Part shown: in pieces, positions 8,560 to 16,580 of the stretch
Position numbering within the stretch: the first letter of the stretch is position 1
How the letters are laid out: each line of letters opens with the position of its first letter
Program-made: the position numbers and the translations under genes
Origin: Tamlana carrageenivorans
GTDB lineage: Bacteria > Bacteroidota > Bacteroidia > Flavobacteriales > Flavobacteriaceae
Direction: 5' to 3'
Assembly (NCBI RefSeq): GCF_002893765.1
Contig: NZ_CP025938.1
Span: 124,001-188,000, forward strand
Length of the DNA stretch: 64,000 nucleotides
The notes under the pieces: model-generated
Seen by the model: the letters and a program-made list of their open reading frames with translations, nothing else
Told to the model about the DNA's origin: nothing
The model's database searches: none

Positions 8560-8907
8560 GTGAAAAAAGTTAATGCGGTTGAAGCATACCTAGAAAACCA
8601 TGAAGCGTTTCGTGATGTTTTAATAACCTCACGAACACTTATACTTACTACAACGCTTGAAGAAACCATTAAATGGGGTGCACCTACCTATACCATAAAT
8701 AATAAGAATGTATTATCGATAGCGGCTTTTAACAACCACTGCTGTATTTGGTTTTATAATGGTTTAAGCTTGAGGGATGAACACCAGCTTTTTTCTGAAG
8801 AAAAAAATGCTCATAAAACCCTGCGGCAAATACGTTTTGAAGCTCCGGATACAATTAATAAGCCTTTAATACTTTCTTATATTAAGGAAGCTATAGAAAA
8901 CCAATAG
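8560..8907 (+). CDS. DUF1801 (YdhG/YdeI N-terminal) ORF, upstream part of a split ydeI-like gene
   Basis: 115 codons from a GTG start; VEAYLENHEAFRDVL, IKWGAPTYTINNKNVLSIAAFNNHCCIWF and the C-terminal YIKEAIENQ are typical of DUF1801. It ends at TAG (8905-8907), but the same frame stays open past the stop and runs into the next ORF, which carries the C-terminal domain normally fused to this one. The TAG therefore looks like a nonsense mutation (one base from AAG or CAG) or a sequencing error in a roughly 200-residue YdeI-like gene. The function of the family is unclear; a link to envelope stress or bacteriocin protection has been proposed for some members. Confidence 0.75.
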   Translation: MKKVNAVEAYLENHEAFRDVLITSRTLILTTTLEETIKWGAPTYTINNKNVLSIAAFNNHCCIWFYNGLSLRDEHQLFSEEKNAHKTLRQIRFEAPDTINKPLILSYIKEAIENQ

Positions 8908-8919
8908 CTAGGGCACATA

Positions 8920-9159
8920 GTGAAACCTCAAAAAAACACCAAAGAACTTATCATTCCCAAAGCATTAAAAGCTGTTTTACAAAAAAAACCAGAATTACAG
9001 TCTCATTTTAAGCAGCTAGCACCGTATAAACAGCGTGAATATGCTGAACACATCCAATCGGCAAAACGAGACACCACAAAGCAAGCACGCTTAGAAAAAA
9101 TACAAGCTATGATTTTAAAACGTATGGGATTAAATCAATCCTGTCCTAAACATTTTTGA
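8920..9159 (+). pseudogene. YdeI/OmpD-associated C-terminal domain, fused to IS sequence
   Basis: Seventy-nine codons are open here, in the same frame as the DUF1801 ORF. The residues IPKALKAVLQKKPELQSHF, YKQREYAEHIQSAKR and RLEKIQAMILKRMGLN are the Bacteriocin-protection, YdeI or OmpD-associated domain. The last seven residues (QSCPKHF) are encoded by the inverted repeat and end of the IS4-family element inserted at 9136. The original ending, D-K-Y-K-N-C-stop, survives on the far side of the element at 11844-11864. The GTG at 8920 could allow reinitiation, but more likely this is the downstream half of a broken gene. Confidence 0.75.
9127..9135. repeat. 9-bp target duplication of IS4-family copy A (partner at 11835-11843)
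   Basis: GGATTAAAT directly precedes the left inverted repeat (9136) and recurs directly after the other end (11834). It marks a simple transposition into the end of the ydeI-like gene. Confidence 0.9.
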
Positions 9160-9212
9160 TCTAATCAAAAGTCAACGATTTTACTGGTAATTAGCCATGT
9201 TTTTTATCTTTT

Positions 9213-9328
9213 TCAAAAAAGAACCCCTTGTGTATAATTTTGTTTGGGGGGAGGCTGCTCGTTAAAAGGGCTATCAATCCATTTTTGCAAATCCACTTTG
9301 ACAAAAAGGTTAAGTCTTATAAAAGCTA
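9213..9328 (-). pseudogene. C-terminal remnant of IS4-family transposase (copy A)
   Basis: On the minus strand this encodes VAFIRLNLFVKVDLQKW, then IDSPFNEQPPP and YTQGVLF-stop, which aligns with the C-terminus of the intact transposase at 48248-49417. It joins in frame to the N-terminal part at 10691-11744 once the IS256-family element is removed. Confidence 0.85.
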
Positions 9329-9336
9329 CTAAATTG
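9329..9336. repeat. 8-bp target duplication of the IS256-family element (partner at 10691-10698)
   Basis: CTAAATTG occurs on both sides of the 9337-10690 element. An 8-bp duplication is usual for the IS256 family. Confidence 0.85.
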
Positions 9337-10690
9337 GGAGTTTATCCAAAATTTTGTGTTTTTGAAAAATAATTTCAAAATTCATAGGTTAAAATAATAT
9401 AGATTATAACCTGTTTGGAAAACAAATATACAATTGATTGTAAATTTGGCCCCATTTAAATCGTGTTTTCTTCCATTTTTTGCTGATGCTTTGAGCTGCT
9501 AAATATATGGATTTCAGTGCTGCATCATCATGAGGAAAGACTTTTTTGTTGCGTGTATATTTTCTTAAACTGGCATTAAAACTCTCAATGATATTGGTAG
9601 TATATATAAGTTTTCTAATCTCTTTTGGGTAGTTTAAAAACGCGGTCAAATTATCCCAATTGTTTTCCCAAGACTGTACGGCAGAGAGGTATTTATCTTC
9701 CCAATTTTGTTTAAAGACTTCGAAAGCCTCTAAAGCGAATTTCTCATTATCGGCTTGATAAATAGCTTTAATATCGACCATTATTGATTTACGGTCCTTA
9801 TAGCTCACATATTTTAAAGAGTTTCTAATTTGATGTACGATACATATTTGACGTATACTACCTGGAAAAATAGCTTCTACAGCTTTATCTAATCCAGAGA
9901 GGTTATCCGAACACAGAAAGAAGATATCTTTTACGCCTCTAGAGCGCAGATCGTCTAAAATGGACATCCAAGCAGCTGCCTTTTCTGTCTCCACAATACT
10001 CATGCTCAAAATATCTTGTTGCCCTTCGGTATTCACCCCTAAAACTATCATACAGGCTTTAGATATTACCTTGCCTTCTTGACGTATTTTATAATGAATA
10101 GCATCTATCCAGACAATGGGATATACGTCTTCTAAAGGTCTATTCTGCCATTGTTTGATGTCTTCCAATAATTGATTGGTGATAATGGATACCTGTGATG
10201 TGGAATACTGCACTCCATAGGTACTTTCAATAAAATCAATAATATCGCTATTGCTCATACCTTTGGCGTAAAGCAGTTGAATACAATCTTCTAATTCTTG
10301 ACTAATCGATTGATGTTTGGGGACAATAACAGGCTCAAAGCTCGCTTGACGATCTCTGGGGATTTTGATGCGTTGTTCGCCGTTATGAGTCTTGATAGTT
10401 TTCTCTGAGAAACCATTGCGCTGGTTGTTCTCAATTACAGAACCTCCTTTTTGAAACCCTAAGTGGGCAGTCATTTCTGCTTTTAAAAGTGATTCAATAC
10501 CACGTTTAAGCAACTGTTCCTTGACCTGGTCAAAGTCCTCCTTGTTGCTGATTTTGCCGATCAAGGCGTCTAATTGTTTTTCTAAGTCTGAGTTCATAAA
10601 ATAAAAATTTAAAAGTAAATTTTTTGCCTATGAATTTCAAAATCATTTTTAAACTAACTAACAGCAAAAACACAAAATAGTTTACAGTCC
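9337..10690 (-). mobile_element. IS256-family insertion sequence nested in the IS4-family element
   Basis: The element is 1354 bp. Its ends, read inwards, are GGAGTTTATCC(AAAA) and GGACTGTAAAC(TA), both continuing into TTTTGTGTTTTTG, and it is flanked by an 8-bp duplication. It cut the IS4-family transposase after W-Y-L-S-N-L. The single ORF fills most of the element and looks intact. Confidence 0.88.
9404..10597 (-). CDS. IS256-family transposase
   Basis: A 397-residue mutator-type DDE transposase. The catalytic residues are visible in WIDAIHYK (Asp), CSDNLSGLDKA (Asp) and YTTNIIESFNASLRKYTR (Glu). The N-terminal half carries the helix-rich DNA-binding region (TAHLGFQKGG, NQRNGFSEKTIKT, GMSNSDIIDFIE). 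Full length for the family with no internal stop, so it is probably active. The start lies 93 bp inside the right end of the element. Confidence 0.93.
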   Translation of the reverse strand: MNSDLEKQLDALIGKISNKEDFDQVKEQLLKRGIESLLKAEMTAHLGFQKGGSVIENNQRNGFSEKTIKTHNGEQRIKIPRDRQASFEPVIVPKHQSISQELEDCIQLLYAKGMSNSDIIDFIESTYGVQYSTSQVSIITNQLLEDIKQWQNRPLEDVYPIVWIDAIHYKIRQEGKVISKACMIVLGVNTEGQQDILSMSIVETEKAAAWMSILDDLRSRGVKDIFFLCSDNLSGLDKAVEAIFPGSIRQICIVHQIRNSLKYVSYKDRKSIMVDIKAIYQADNEKFALEAFEVFKQNWEDKYLSAVQSWENNWDNLTAFLNYPKEIRKLIYTTNIIESFNASLRKYTRNKKVFPHDDAALKSIYLAAQSISKKWKKTRFKWGQIYNQLYICFPNRL

Positions 10691-11744
10691 CTAAATTGGA
10701 CAAGTACCAATTATATTTTGCATTTGCTTTTAAGGCTTTTAGGATGAGTATAGTAATAAGAGCCGTCCATATTTGTATCATTACGGCATTTTCAGAAGTT
10801 CCTATAAACGATTTAATATGTAGCTGTTGTTTGATGTCTCTAAAGAATATCTCAATATCCCATCTAGCTTTGTAGAGTTGGCTAATTGTGTTTGCTGTCC
10901 AAGACATTTGGTTGGTAATAAGTTCTATTTCCTGGTTATTTTTATCGTCCCATACAGCTATTCTACGTAGCTTCTTTGGGTATTTTGTTTTTGATTTAGC
11001 CCCTGTTAGCTCAATGATTTCATCTTTTAAAACATGATGATGTCTATTTTCTGGCAATTCTTTTTCTTTAATACTCTTAAATTGGATGTTTTCTTTGTGC
11101 CTAATTACAAAAAACACTTGGTTGCTGTCCCAAACGTTAAGTAACGAAAAATCATTATAAAATCGATCTGCGACAATAACCGAACGGCTAATCAAAGGAA
11201 TATCGTAAGCTCCTTTATTATCTGCTGTTTTACCATCGCTAATATTTACATAGTGCGGTAAATTACCATCATAATCAAGCAAGGTGTGCATTTTTACAGC
11301 TCCTTTGTGGGTTTTGTATTTTGCCCAATCAAAGAGACTTAAACATAGACTTATCGTTGTAGAATCTAATAGAAATATCTTGGATTTAATTTTGAATTTA
11401 ACACGTTTTAAGTGAGGGTGCTGTCCAAAACTTTTTAAAAGAACATAGTAGTAATCTCGATAAAGCGTCCAGTCTCGATGTTTGTTTTGATAGCTTATCG
11501 TTGATTTAGAAGGTGCTTTCTGTATGCCTAAATGATTAAGGTTTCCTGTGGCAGAGCGAAGTCCATTACTTATATCTCGGACGGATTGACTTTTTGCAAA
11601 TTGACAAAACAACATGGAGACTAAATGTGTCCAACTATTAAATCCTTTTTGATGTTTATCTGTTCCCTTGGCTTTTACAAGTTTAGAAAAACTAGAACGG
11701 TCTAATTTGGAGATTATCTGAGAGAACAATGTTATATTTGTCAT
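10691..11744 (-). pseudogene. IS4-family transposase (DUF4372 type), truncated by IS256-family insertion
   Basis: The ATG at 11744 (MTNITLFSQII) matches the start of the intact copy. Residues 1-75 are the DUF4372-like N-terminal region; the DDE domain follows with FLLDSTTISL, VADRFYNDF and the YREK motif YKARWDIEIFFRDIK. The native frame ends at WYLSNL, where the IS256-family element begins; beyond this the open frame continues for about 50 meaningless codons to 10530. The missing C-terminus is at 9213-9328. Removing the nested element restores the frame. Confidence 0.85.
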
Positions 11745-11843
11745 GGAGAAAGGTTGTTTTTTGTTGTGCAACTCAAAAATAATATTTTGAGATACAAAAT
11801 CCCTTTCTCTTTTTAAGCGTTTTGGACGCTATTGGGATTAAAT

Positions 11844-11864
11844 GATAAATATAAGAACTGCTAA
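11844..11864 (+). pseudogene. Displaced last codons of the ydeI-like gene
   Basis: After the target duplication, GAT AAA TAT AAG AAC TGC TAA continues the ydeI-like frame (GLN then DKYKNC-stop), a normal ending for this family. It proves where the gene ended before the IS4-family insertion. Confidence 0.8.
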
Positions 11865-11891
11865 AACAAATATTAACAAATAAATAAGACC

Positions 11892-12806
11892 ATGAAAATT
11901 AATAATATTTTAGAAAACATAGGCAACACCCCTGTGGTTCGTTTAAGTAAATTATTTCCAAATAATAACGTCTGGATGAAGCTTGAAAAAGCGAATCCAG
12001 GCGGAAGCATCAAAGATCGTATTGCTCTTTCTATGATTGAGGATGCCGAAAAAAACAACCTCATCACTAAAGATACTGATATTATAGAGCCTACTTCTGG
12101 AAATACGGGAGTTGGTTTAGCCATGGTTTGCGCTATAAAAGGCTATAAGTTAACATTGGTCATGCCAGAATCGATGTCGGTGGAAAGGCGTGCCCTAATG
12201 GCTGCTTATGGTGCAAATTTAGTTTTAACACCGAAAGAAGAAGGTTTAGTCGGAACCATTGCTAAAGCGAATGAGATGGTGGCTAACAACAAAAATGCGT
12301 GGATGCCTTCACAATTTACCAACCCTTCAAATCCTGAAATTCATAAAAAAACAACGGCTTTAGAAATAGAAAAAGATTTCCCCGATGGTATTGATTACTA
12401 CATTACCGGTGTTGGTACTGGCGGACATATTACCGGTGTTGCCGAAGTGTTGAAGAAAAAATTCTCCAATTTAAAAGTCCTTGCTGTCGAGCCTGATGAC
12501 TCTCCTATTATTTCTGGCGGCGAACCAGGACCTCACCCATTACAAGGTATTGGCCCAGGATTTTTCCCTGAAGTTTTTAATAAAGACCTTATTGATGGCG
12601 CCGTTAGAATAACTAAAGAAGAAGCTTTCGCTGAAGTTAAAAACATTGCAACAACTGAAGGTATTTTAGTTGGAATCTCCTCTGGTGCCTCATTAGCTGC
12701 GGTAAGAAAACAACTTTCAAATATTGAAGAAGGTGCTGTTATTTTAACCATGAATTACGATACCGGTGAACGCTATCTTTCTATTGAGGGGCTGTTGAAT
12801 CCATAA
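11892..12806 (+). CDS. cysK: Cysteine synthase (O-acetylserine sulfhydrylase)
   Basis: A 304-residue fold-type II PLP enzyme making cysteine from O-acetylserine and sulfide. NPGGSIKDRIA holds the PLP lysine; EPTSGNTGVGLA is the substrate-binding loop; GVGTGGHITGV binds the PLP phosphate; PGPHPLQGIGPGF and GISSGAS are further family signatures. The match is closer to CysK than CysM, though the two are hard to separate by eye. It lies 27 bp after the original ydeI stop codon, so the nested insertions may have altered its promoter context. Confidence 0.88.
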   Translation: MKINNILENIGNTPVVRLSKLFPNNNVWMKLEKANPGGSIKDRIALSMIEDAEKNNLITKDTDIIEPTSGNTGVGLAMVCAIKGYKLTLVMPESMSVERRALMAAYGANLVLTPKEEGLVGTIAKANEMVANNKNAWMPSQFTNPSNPEIHKKTTALEIEKDFPDGIDYYITGVGTGGHITGVAEVLKKKFSNLKVLAVEPDDSPIISGGEPGPHPLQGIGPGFFPEVFNKDLIDGAVRITKEEAFAEVKNIATTEGILVGISSGASLAAVRKQLSNIEEGAVILTMNYDTGERYLSIEGLLNP

Positions 12807-12831
12807 TACGTTTTTGTTATTGTTATATAAA

Positions 12832-12966
12832 AAGAGGCTATCTAAAAAGTTGTTTTTTCGTCAATCTGAATTTATTTCAGATTCTCATAATTATTGGATT
12901 TCAATGTGATGAGATTCTGTATCAAGCACAGAATGACGATTGTTTTAACTTTTTAGAAAGCCTCTT
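12832..12966. repeat. Long palindromic intergenic repeat between convergent cysK and proB
   Basis: Outer arms AAGAGGCTATCTAAAAAGTT (12832-12851) and its near-perfect complement at 12947-12966 (one mismatch) enclose about 95 bp. The arms match those of the unit at 23391-23520, so this is a dispersed family. Here it may also act as a two-way terminator. Confidence 0.75.
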
Positions 12967-12993
12967 ATTTACTTTAAAATTATAACGCTACGC

Positions 12994-13764
12994 TTATAAG
13001 GATACTTTAGTACCAACATCTTTACCATCAATAATATCAATAATGGTATTTGGGTTGGTACCGTTAGCGATATATGTTGGAATATTTCTAGATGCCGCTT
13101 CTTGAGCATAATCCAATTTCGATCCCATGCCACCACGGCCTTCGCCTTCGGCCTTACCACTTTCCTTAATATACTTTTGTAAATCATCTTCTGGATCTAC
13201 GTTAGAAATTAAGCTACTGTTTTTAGCTTCTGGATGCCCAGAGTAAAGTCCGTCGATATCTGTTAAAATAATTAATTTATCGGCATTTATTAATTGTGCG
13301 ATCAAACACGCTAACTCGTCATTATCGGAAAACATAGAAGTTTTAACCGATACCGCATCATCTTCATTAGCAATAGGCACAACACCTTCTTGCATTAAAC
13401 CTTCCACACAGTTAATCATATTTTCACGATGAACACCTGGTGTAAAATCCCGTTTGGTAGGTAAAACCTGGGCACATTTCATACCATAGTCGTAAAAAAT
13501 GGTATAGTATAGACGCATCATTCTTGGTTGCCCGATGGATGAATACACCTGTCGTCGTTGCGCTTTGTTTTTAATTTTAGATTTCCCTAACACCTCTTTA
13601 CCTGCTATTACAGAACCAGAAGATACTAATACTGCCATAATATCTCTTTCGTAAAGTTCAGATATTTGTCTTACTAAATTTCTTAAAACAGGTCTTACAA
13701 TTCTATTGTCTTTGTTGGTCATAACATTCGTACCAACTTTTATTACTACTCTTTCTTTATACAT
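12994..13764 (-). CDS. proB: Glutamate 5-kinase, short form without PUA domain
   Basis: A 256-residue amino-acid kinase phosphorylating glutamate, the first step of proline synthesis. VVIKVGTNVM is the phosphate-binding N-terminus; VSSGSVIAGKEVLG, LPTKRDF, IANEDDAVS, FSDNDELACLIAQLINAD, ILTDIDGLY and GRGGMGSKLDYA are family motifs. The C-terminal PUA domain of the E. coli enzyme is absent, as is common in Bacteroidota. It starts 4 bp after proC, so the two are an operon. Confidence 0.9.
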   Translation of the reverse strand: MYKERVVIKVGTNVMTNKDNRIVRPVLRNLVRQISELYERDIMAVLVSSGSVIAGKEVLGKSKIKNKAQRRQVYSSIGQPRMMRLYYTIFYDYGMKCAQVLPTKRDFTPGVHRENMINCVEGLMQEGVVPIANEDDAVSVKTSMFSDNDELACLIAQLINADKLIILTDIDGLYSGHPEAKNSSLISNVDPEDDLQKYIKESGKAEGEGRGGMGSKLDYAQEAASRNIPTYIANGTNPNTIIDIIDGKDVGTKVSL

Positions 13765-13768
13765 CTTA

Positions 13769-14572
13769 TTAATGTTCTTGACCTAATTCAATTGCACGAT
13801 TAAATGCGGCATAAGCGGCATCTCTAATTAAAACATCTACTTTGTTGGCTTCCATAGAATTTAGTGCAGCACGTGTTGTACCTCCTTTTGAAGCTACACG
13901 ATCCATCCATTCTTTTGGAGTAAGATCGGACTGATTAAAAAGTTCTACAGCTCCCGCAAAGGTTTGTGTAACTAAAGTTCTTGAATCTTCGTTTGAAAAG
14001 CCCATTTCTAGCGCAGCCTTCATCATACTCTCCATAAAGAAAAACACATAAGCTGGTCCGCTACCAGAAATTCCTGTTGACGCATCGATATCATTTTCAG
14101 AAGCTACTTTTAAGGATTTCCCTGTGGTGCTTAACAGCGATTCAATATCATTAGTTTCTTGTTCTGAAACGTCGCTTGAAGCTACAAATGACGTTAAACC
14201 TTTCCCGATTTGAGCTGGCAGATTAGGCATGGCTCGTACAATTTTATCTAAACCAGACATTTTTTTCATAGCAGCAATGGTTACCCCAGCCATCACAGAA
14301 ACAATAATTTGATTCTTGTTTGTTAAAGGTTTTAGGTTTTCAAAAACACTTTCGGCATGAAAAGGTTTTACGGCTATAAAAATGATATCGGCTTGTGGTG
14401 CGCAGTCTTTTAAATCTCGACAAGCATCAAAATATGGAATTTCATCAAGTTCTTTTAGCTTGTCCTCGCTATTATCAAGAACCATGATATTATTATTAAG
14501 AAGTTTAGATGTAGACATCCCTTCGGCATAGGTTAACCCCATATTCCCTGCTCCGATTACTAGTACTTTCAT
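13769..14572 (-). CDS. proC: Pyrroline-5-carboxylate reductase
   Basis: A 267-residue NAD(P)H-dependent enzyme, the last step of proline synthesis. The N-terminal Rossmann motif is VIGAGNMG; the C-terminal signature is visible as STGISGSGPAYVFFFMESMMKAALEMGF and VASKGGTTRAALNSME. It is the first gene of a proC-proB pair. The intermediate glutamate-semialdehyde dehydrogenase (proA) is not next to them in this window. Confidence 0.93.
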   Translation of the reverse strand: MKVLVIGAGNMGLTYAEGMSTSKLLNNNIMVLDNSEDKLKELDEIPYFDACRDLKDCAPQADIIFIAVKPFHAESVFENLKPLTNKNQIIVSVMAGVTIAAMKKMSGLDKIVRAMPNLPAQIGKGLTSFVASSDVSEQETNDIESLLSTTGKSLKVASENDIDASTGISGSGPAYVFFFMESMMKAALEMGFSNEDSRTLVTQTFAGAVELFNQSDLTPKEWMDRVASKGGTTRAALNSMEANKVDVLIRDAAYAAFNRAIELGQEH

Positions 14573-14617
14573 GTGTATGTTTTGGTTAATTATTCGTTTT
14601 TTATTGGTAAGTATTTT

Positions 14618-14809
14618 TTAAACAAAGAGCATTCCTTCGTTAGAATGCTTTGTTTCTTTATAATATGTTTCTTTATTTAAGTGACGTATTTTAATAGGCA
14701 AACCAAAAAGACACTTTTTAATTGATGTTACTTTTGTTATTAAATCACCCATTTTTATGCTGTAACGCTTTTCGTATTGCGTTTGACGTTTAATATATAA
14801 AATTTTCAT
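14618..14809 (-). CDS. Small basic hypothetical protein
   Basis: Sixty-three codons from an ATG, rich in Lys and Tyr (MKILYIKRQTQYEKRYSIKMG at the N-terminus). No family is recognised. It lies between the GNAT gene and proC on the same strand and keeps a sensible spacing to both. Its last codons overlap a hairpin (arms CATTC and GAATG extended by AAACAAAG/CTTTGTTT, 14621-14656) that could be a terminator. It may be real or a chance ORF. Confidence 0.4.
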   Translation of the reverse strand: MKILYIKRQTQYEKRYSIKMGDLITKVTSIKKCLFGLPIKIRHLNKETYYKETKHSNEGMLFV

Positions 14810-14838
14810 GTGTTTGGTTTTAAATTTATTACAATTAA

Positions 14839-15300
14839 TTATTGTTTCCGAGTTAATCGCATTTCAATATTTCTAGCTTCAAACCCTTCTTCTTCAAACA
14901 AATTAATAATAGGGTTATCCTTATTAATGTGCGTAGCTATAGCACCTCTACAATAGCGCTTGGTATGTTTTATCAACTGACTGGCAATACCTTGTGCGCG
15001 ATACGCTTCATTTACCGCAATGTAAACCAAAATATTTTCAGATAAATATTCATTCATACCGGTTTTATTGACAACTACAGCGCCAATAATTTCATCTTTA
15101 AGCTCTATAATAAACACGTAACCTCCTAAACCTGCTATTTCTTTTGCGGCGTACAGCAAGGATTTTCTAATAGCACTTATAGGATCCTTAAAATCTCCAG
15201 AATGCTCATGAATGAATTTGGCGGTACGGTTAATATCATTCATTGATAACCTTGTAAAGGCATCAAAAGTTTTTATGGTGATTGATTTGGTTTCGGGCAT
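14839..15300 (-). CDS. GNAT-family N-acetyltransferase
   Basis: A 153-residue acetyltransferase. The acetyl-CoA motif A appears as ILVYIAVNEAYRAQGIASQLIKHTKRY (RAQGIA is the Q/RxxGxA loop), and the end has the usual beta-strand with FEEEGFEARNIEMRL. The substrate cannot be predicted. It is the upstream gene of a leftward group with the small ORF and proCB, though the 30-45 bp gaps leave operon membership open. Confidence 0.75.
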   Translation of the reverse strand: MPETKSITIKTFDAFTRLSMNDINRTAKFIHEHSGDFKDPISAIRKSLLYAAKEIAGLGGYVFIIELKDEIIGAVVVNKTGMNEYLSENILVYIAVNEAYRAQGIASQLIKHTKRYCRGAIATHINKDNPIINLFEEEGFEARNIEMRLTRKQ

Positions 15301-15651
15301 AAGTTTTGGTTACATCTAAATTACAAGATACAACAAGCAATGTTTTGTATAAAAAATACACCAATTAAATAATATCTTGTACTATACATTTTTTTTAAAA
15401 GGTAAACTATTTAAAATGAGATTGATAAAGCGATTTCGCTAGATAGAAGGAGGAATAAATTTGTCGGATTGGATTCTAAAAACTAAAAAATTGAAGTTAA
15501 ATATTCTGAAATTTTTATTTTCACGTATTCCTTGTCTCATATCGCAAATTTACGTAAACAAGGCCCCAATAGCAAATTTGAAACGATAAGATAATTTTTA
15601 CACCAGATCTCATGAGCAACTATTATTACAAACACGAAATGTATAAAGCAA
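15301..15651. other. Intergenic stretch without recognised genes
   Basis: About 350 bp of AT-rich sequence between the GNAT gene and the yajC terminator. No ORF of note, RNA gene or clear repeat was seen. It must hold the promoter of the GNAT gene, but no convincing box was found. Confidence 0.4.
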
Positions 15652-15682
15652 AAAAAAGCCCCCTAAATAGGGAGCTTTTTAA
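15652..15682 (-). terminator. Intrinsic terminator downstream of yajC
   Basis: On the minus strand AAAAAGCTCCCTA pairs with TAGGGGGCTTTTTTT across a short loop, giving a stable stem with T-run 17 bp after the yajC stop. Confidence 0.8.
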
Positions 15683-15698
15683 ACCGAACTTATAGGTT

Positions 15699-15989
15699 TT
15701 ATTTCTTTTCGGGAGCATTAAGTTTTTCACTCATTTCCATAGAAATTGCCGACTTATCGAATTTTAATTTTCCAGACAACGTTTCTAAAATACAACTTCC
15801 GTCTTTCTCGTTTAATTCTAAAACTTTGGCGTGTAAACCACTTCTAGTAATCACTTTATCGCCTCGTTTTAAATTAGCTGCAAATTTCTTTTCTTTCTTA
15901 GCACGTTTCATTTGTGGTGCAATCATAAAGAAATACACAACCACAAACATTAATACAAATGGTAGTAAACTACCTATACCTTCTCCCAT
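15699..15989 (-). CDS. yajC: Preprotein translocase accessory subunit YajC
   Basis: A 96-residue protein with one membrane helix (LLPFVLMFVVVYFFMIAPQ) followed by a cytoplasmic KRAKKEKKFAANLKRGDKVITRSGLHAKVLEL domain, the standard YajC layout. It joins SecDF at the Sec translocon. It is the last gene of a nusB-DUF1573-yajC group conserved in Bacteroidota and is followed by a clear terminator. Confidence 0.92.
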   Translation of the reverse strand: MGEGIGSLLPFVLMFVVVYFFMIAPQMKRAKKEKKFAANLKRGDKVITRSGLHAKVLELNEKDGSCILETLSGKLKFDKSAISMEMSEKLNAPEKK

Positions 15990-16022
15990 AATTTATAATA
16001 GATTTAGCTTTTTAGCTGTTAA

Positions 16023-16481
16023 TTAACTTTTTGTTGGATCTGCTTTTACAAATGCTGAAATTTTAACAACTTCTGTTCCTTTTTCAGTATTTGCTGTTAC
16101 GGTAATAGATTTTGAAACTTTATTAGCGCCACTTCCATTAAACTTCACTGTAAACTCTCCGCTTTCTCCTGGTGCTAAAGGCTCTCTACTCCAATCTTGA
16201 GGCACCGTGCAACCGCAAGAACTTTTAATATCGGTAATAACTAAAGGAGCATTACCTGTATTTTTATATTTAAAAACCGTTTCGACTGGTGTTTTTGCAA
16301 TGACTTCTCCAAAATCATGTTCTGTCTTATCAAATTCTAATACTGGAAAATCTGAAGCATTAGCATCACGCTCTGCTGCAGCAGTAACATTGGTTTCATC
16401 AATCTTAGCAGCGGCATTATCCTTACATGATGTCATTGCCATTAAACAAAGTGCGGTTAATCCTAAAATTACTTTTTTCAT
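16023..16481 (-). CDS. DUF1573 domain lipoprotein
   Basis: A 152-residue protein with a lipoprotein signal (LTALCLMAMTSCKDN) and an immunoglobulin-like DUF1573 domain: FDKTEHDFGEVIAKTPVETVF, FKYKNTGNAPLVITDIKSSCGCTVP and PGESGEFTVKFN are diagnostic. The SCGCT cysteines are conserved. The function is unknown. It sits between nusB and yajC, its usual place in Bacteroidota. Confidence 0.9.
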   Translation of the reverse strand: MKKVILGLTALCLMAMTSCKDNAAAKIDETNVTAAAERDANASDFPVLEFDKTEHDFGEVIAKTPVETVFKYKNTGNAPLVITDIKSSCGCTVPQDWSREPLAPGESGEFTVKFNGSGANKVSKSITVTANTEKGTEVVKISAFVKADPTKS

Positions 16482-16580
16482 AATGCGTTCTTTTTATTAG
16501 GTTTGGTGGGCAAAAATAGCAATTATTTAAACTATTAAAAATTTTTGCTATTTTCTTAACAGATATTAACATGTAGCAGG

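Larger units (their letters stand above)
9136..11834 (-). mobile_element. IS4-family insertion sequence, copy A, interrupted by an IS256-family element
   Basis: Ends are CAATCCTGTCCTAAA on the left and, read inwards from the right, CAATAGCGTCCAAAACG; they match the ends of the intact relative at 48159-49494. The element is about 1.34 kb once the nested element and one 8-bp duplication are removed. Its transposase reads leftwards. A 9-bp target duplication flanks it. The transposase differs at many residues from the second copy, so the two are related but separate elements. Confidence 0.88.

Noticed and set aside
9160..9400. A gene-free spacer or regulatory RNA
   Set aside because: It is fully explained as the end of the IS4-family element, with transposase remnant and inverted repeat.
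10530..10690. The last 50 or so residues of the IS4-family transposase open frame
   Set aside because: They are IS256-family sequence read out of frame and overlap its transposase; the true C-terminus is at 9213-9328.
12533..12751. Antisense ORF within cysK
   Set aside because: Opposite-strand open frames over well-supported genes, here and elsewhere, are codon-bias shadows with no start signal or family match.
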